Source of the DNA: Streptomyces sp. Alt3
Lineage (GTDB): Bacteria; Actinomycetota; Actinomycetes; Streptomycetales; Streptomycetaceae
Direction: 5' to 3'
Assembly: GCF_030719215.1 (NCBI RefSeq)
Contig: NZ_CP120983.1
Location: forward strand, 2,728,001-2,792,000
DNA length: 64,000 bases
Position numbers and translations under genes: made by a program. Below the pieces are notes generated by a model. The model worked only from the letters and a program-made list of their open reading frames with translations. It made no database searches and was not told the origin of the DNA. The number at the start of each line of letters is the position of its first letter. Positions within the stretch are counted from its first letter, which is position 1. Positions 62,131 through 64,000 of the stretch are shown here, piece after piece.

Positions 62131-62880
62131 TTACTCGGCTGCGGTCACGCGGCGGGCGTAGACCTGCTCGATCCAGCCCGCCTTGAACTCGGCCAGGTCG
62201 TCACGGAAGTTGGCCATCGAGGCACCGTAGGGTGCGACGACGCCGCCGGACTGGTCCGGCACGGACTGGCAGCCATGCACGAGTCGGCCGCCGAGCGCGG
62301 CGTGGGCTTTGATGGACTCGATCCGGCGGTGCTCGTTGAACCAGCCGCCGTGGTAGACCTCGTCCAGCATTCCGCCCGTCGCGTCGTCCAGGTCGAAGAC
62401 GACGGACGTGGCGGCGGGGAAGAACCAGCACGGGCCGACGTTGGAGATGTGCCCGTCCAGCTCGGCCTTGTTGAGCGCCATCAACGTCGCTGCCTCGCGC
62501 AGCATGCGCAGGTGGTCGGCGGTGATCTGCGGGAGGCCGAGGCCGGCCAGGTGTTCCTCGCGGAAGAGGTACGTGTACACCCCGTACGCCGCCGTCAACA
62601 CGCGGGCGGCGTCGGAGGTGGACTCGCCGTGGTTCTTGATGAAGTCGAGCGCGAGCTGCTCGACCGTGCTCTCGGTCGTCTCATCCACGTCGAGGAGCTG
62701 GGCCTTCACCAACTCCCAGTCGGCGACGAGCCAGGTGCTGGACTCGAAGCGGAAGAAGTACTCGGCCGGATCGATGGTGATGCGCCGGCCGCCCACGTGG
62801 ATGCCGGGCAGGCGGTTCCAGCGCGGGTCGAAGGGGTCGGGCAGCTCGACCGTGATGGTCGCGGTGTCGATGGTGGTCAC
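62131..62880 (-). CDS. unknown protein, first gene of the accessory operon
   Basis: 249 residues. A short beta N-terminus (TITVELPDPFDPRWNRLPGIHVGG) precedes mostly helical sequence with several Trp/Tyr/Phe clusters (YFFRFESSTWLVADW, YGVYTYLFREEHLAGLG, NVGPCWFFPAATSVVFDLDD, HGGWFNEHRR). The family is not recognised. GTG 62880 is preceded by GGAGA. It is divergent from the HTH regulator gene, with 202 bp between starts. Conserved aromatic and acidic residues suggest an enzyme or a binding protein, but no motif supports a named activity. Confidence 0.7.
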   Translation of the reverse strand: MTTIDTATITVELPDPFDPRWNRLPGIHVGGRRITIDPAEYFFRFESSTWLVADWELVKAQLLDVDETTESTVEQLALDFIKNHGESTSDAARVLTAAYGVYTYLFREEHLAGLGLPQITADHLRMLREAATLMALNKAELDGHISNVGPCWFFPAATSVVFDLDDATGGMLDEVYHGGWFNEHRRIESIKAHAALGGRLVHGCQSVPDQSGGVVAPYGASMANFRDDLAEFKAGWIEQVYARRVTAAE

Positions 62881-63082
62881 CGTGTCTCCGTCTCTGATCG
62901 TCCGGGCCGGGGCATGGGAATGCCCGAGCCCGTTGGGGCGTACGGAACTTGGGAGCCGCCCGGCCCGCGATGCCGTGAGTGGGGCGGCTATCGATAAGTG
63001 AACCGTCCGCTACGCAGAGTGGGTACGGTGTGACCGAGGTCAAGCGGTATACACGGTTTACGGATCCGGAGCGGAGGCGATC

Positions 63083-64000
63083 GTGCCGGCACCGACCAGC
63101 GCCAACTCCCGCCTGCGCGACACGATCAACGCCGCCGGGTGCACGTATGACGCGCTCGCCAAGGACGTACGCCGCATCGCCGCCGAGAACGGCGAACTGC
63201 TCCAGACGAACAAGTCAGCCATCTCCCACTGGGTGGTCGGTGCCCGCACACCGACCGGCCAGGCAGGCCAGTACCTCGCCGAAGCCCTCTCCCGGCGGCT
63301 GGGACGCGTCGTCACCCGAACCGAGCTCGGCCTCCACTCACCCGACACGGAGTCGCCACCGGACACCGACCCCGTCACCGCGGTCACCGACCTCGGTCGC
63401 GCGGACGTCGAGCGTCGCCGCTTCCTCGCCATCGCCGCGTTCACCACGGCCGGCGTGGCCATGCCGCTTCTGCACGACCACGAAGCCACCTCGCGGATGC
63501 TCCGTGCCCGCACTGCCCGCTCCCTGGTCGGCAGCGACGACATCGACGTCGTACGGCAGATCACGTCAGCCTTCAGCGCCGCCGACGAACGGCTCGGCGG
63601 CGGGCACGGCCTGACCACAGTCACCGCATACCTCGCCGACACGGCAGCCCCCATGCTGCGCGGCCGCTTCCCCACAGAAGCCTTACGCCAAGCAGCCTTC
63701 GGCGCCGTCGCCGAACTCGCCTACCTCGCAGGGTGGAAGCACCACGACCTCGGCCACGAAGGCGCCGCCCAGCGCTACTACCAGGTCGGCTACCAACTCG
63801 CCTGCGAAGCCGACCCCCACGGCCACGCCGCCTGGATGATGCGCGCCCTCGCCCACCAGTCCCTCAGCCTCAAGCAACCCCACCACTGCGTAGACCTCGT
63901 TAGGGGAGCCCTCACCCGGGGCCTCGGCCACGTAGACGGCCAGACGGAAGCGCTCCTCCACATCACGCACGCCCGCGCCTACGCAGCGGTCGGCGAGAAC
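63083..64000 (+). CDS. HTH regulator with TPR-like C-terminus and a TTA codon, cut by window edge
   Basis: 306 residues visible. The N-terminal HTH is of XRE type (LRDTINAAGCTYDALAKDVRRIAAENGELLQTNKSAISHWVVGARTP). A linker with RRRFLAIAAF precedes a helical TPR-like region (AAFGAVAELAYLAGWKHHDLGHEGAAQRYYQVGYQLA). GTG 63083 is 5 nt after GGAGG. Codon 201 (63683-63685) is TTA, read only by the bldA tRNA in Streptomyces. It is divergent from the four-gene operon and is its probable regulator. The 3' end lies beyond the window. Confidence 0.85.
   Translation, partial: MPAPTSANSRLRDTINAAGCTYDALAKDVRRIAAENGELLQTNKSAISHWVVGARTPTGQAGQYLAEALSRRLGRVVTRTELGLHSPDTESPPDTDPVTAVTDLGRADVERRRFLAIAAFTTAGVAMPLLHDHEATSRMLRARTARSLVGSDDIDVVRQITSAFSAADERLGGGHGLTTVTAYLADTAAPMLRGRFPTEALRQAAFGAVAELAYLAGWKHHDLGHEGAAQRYYQVGYQLACEADPHGHAAWMMRALAHQSLSLKQPHHCVDLVRGALTRGLGHVDGQTEALLHITHARAYAAVGEN

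Noticed and set aside
58000-64000. tRNA gene or attachment-site repeat beside the integrase remnant
   Set aside because: No cloverleaf or long direct repeat was seen; the other end of the element, if any, lies outside the window.

Overview
The window is high-GC chromosomal DNA from a Streptomyces-type actinomycete. The evidence is the codon bias, frequent GTG/TTG starts, a complete conservon (cvnABCD), nickel superoxide dismutase with its maturation protease, the multifunctional alpha-ketoglutarate decarboxylase Kgd, WhiB-free developmental-style regulators, and a single in-frame TTA codon in a regulator. The order of the core genes resembles, from memory and unchecked, the S. coelicolor SCO525x-SCO531x segment. 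No tRNA, rRNA, CRISPR array or intact insertion sequence was seen.

Layout. 1-6.2 kb: a NERD-domain protein (cut by the left edge), serine hydroxymethyltransferase, a membrane protein, and a divergent Ku / LigD-polymerase pair for non-homologous end joining. 6.3-9.6 kb: a cold-shock cassette with a long structured leader, a MerR-type regulator, a cold-shock protein, a decayed DEAD-box helicase, a CBS-like protein and a small conserved protein. 9.9-16.4 kb: a HEAT-repeat/zinc-ribbon pair, a SEDS (FtsW/RodA) plus class B PBP pair for peptidoglycan synthesis, and an amidase. 16.4-24.7 kb: an ADP-ribosylglycohydrolase, two divergent diiron oxygenase-like genes with a TetR regulator and a good operator, a pseudokinase-beta-propeller protein and an NlpC/P60 hydrolase. 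24.8-34.2 kb: a styrene-monooxygenase-like flavoprotein after a conservon, then a PP2C-like phosphatase, a MarR regulator, a GH25 muramidase and a polysaccharide deacetylase. 34.3-44.2 kb: Lon under a HAIR element, a spermidine-synthase-like protein, a two-component system and Kgd. 44.2-57.99 kb: a DUF4097-PadR operon, an HTH/Clp_N operon, an acetyltransferase and oxidoreductase, malic enzyme, an amino-acid ABC transporter, an ECF sigma factor and partner, a methyltransferase, a CGNR zinc-finger regulator, and sodX/sodN.

From about 58.0 kb to the right edge the content looks accessory. It begins with a frameshifted tyrosine-integrase remnant, followed by a HEAT-like protein. Then comes a compact minus-strand operon (unknown protein, APH-fold kinase, methyltransferase, HAD phosphatase of the RNA-repair type). 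Divergent from it is an HTH-TPR-type regulator carrying the TTA codon. This is the best candidate for an undescribed system here.

Recurring regulatory features are worth noting. About ten genes have a -10 hexamer ending 6-7 nt before the start codon and no Shine-Dalgarno sequence, which suggests leaderless mRNAs. Most convergent gene ends are separated by strong perfect hairpins without T-tracts. Several regulators (TetR, MarR, PadR, HTH/Clp_N, CGNR) have clear inverted repeats in or next to their own promoters.
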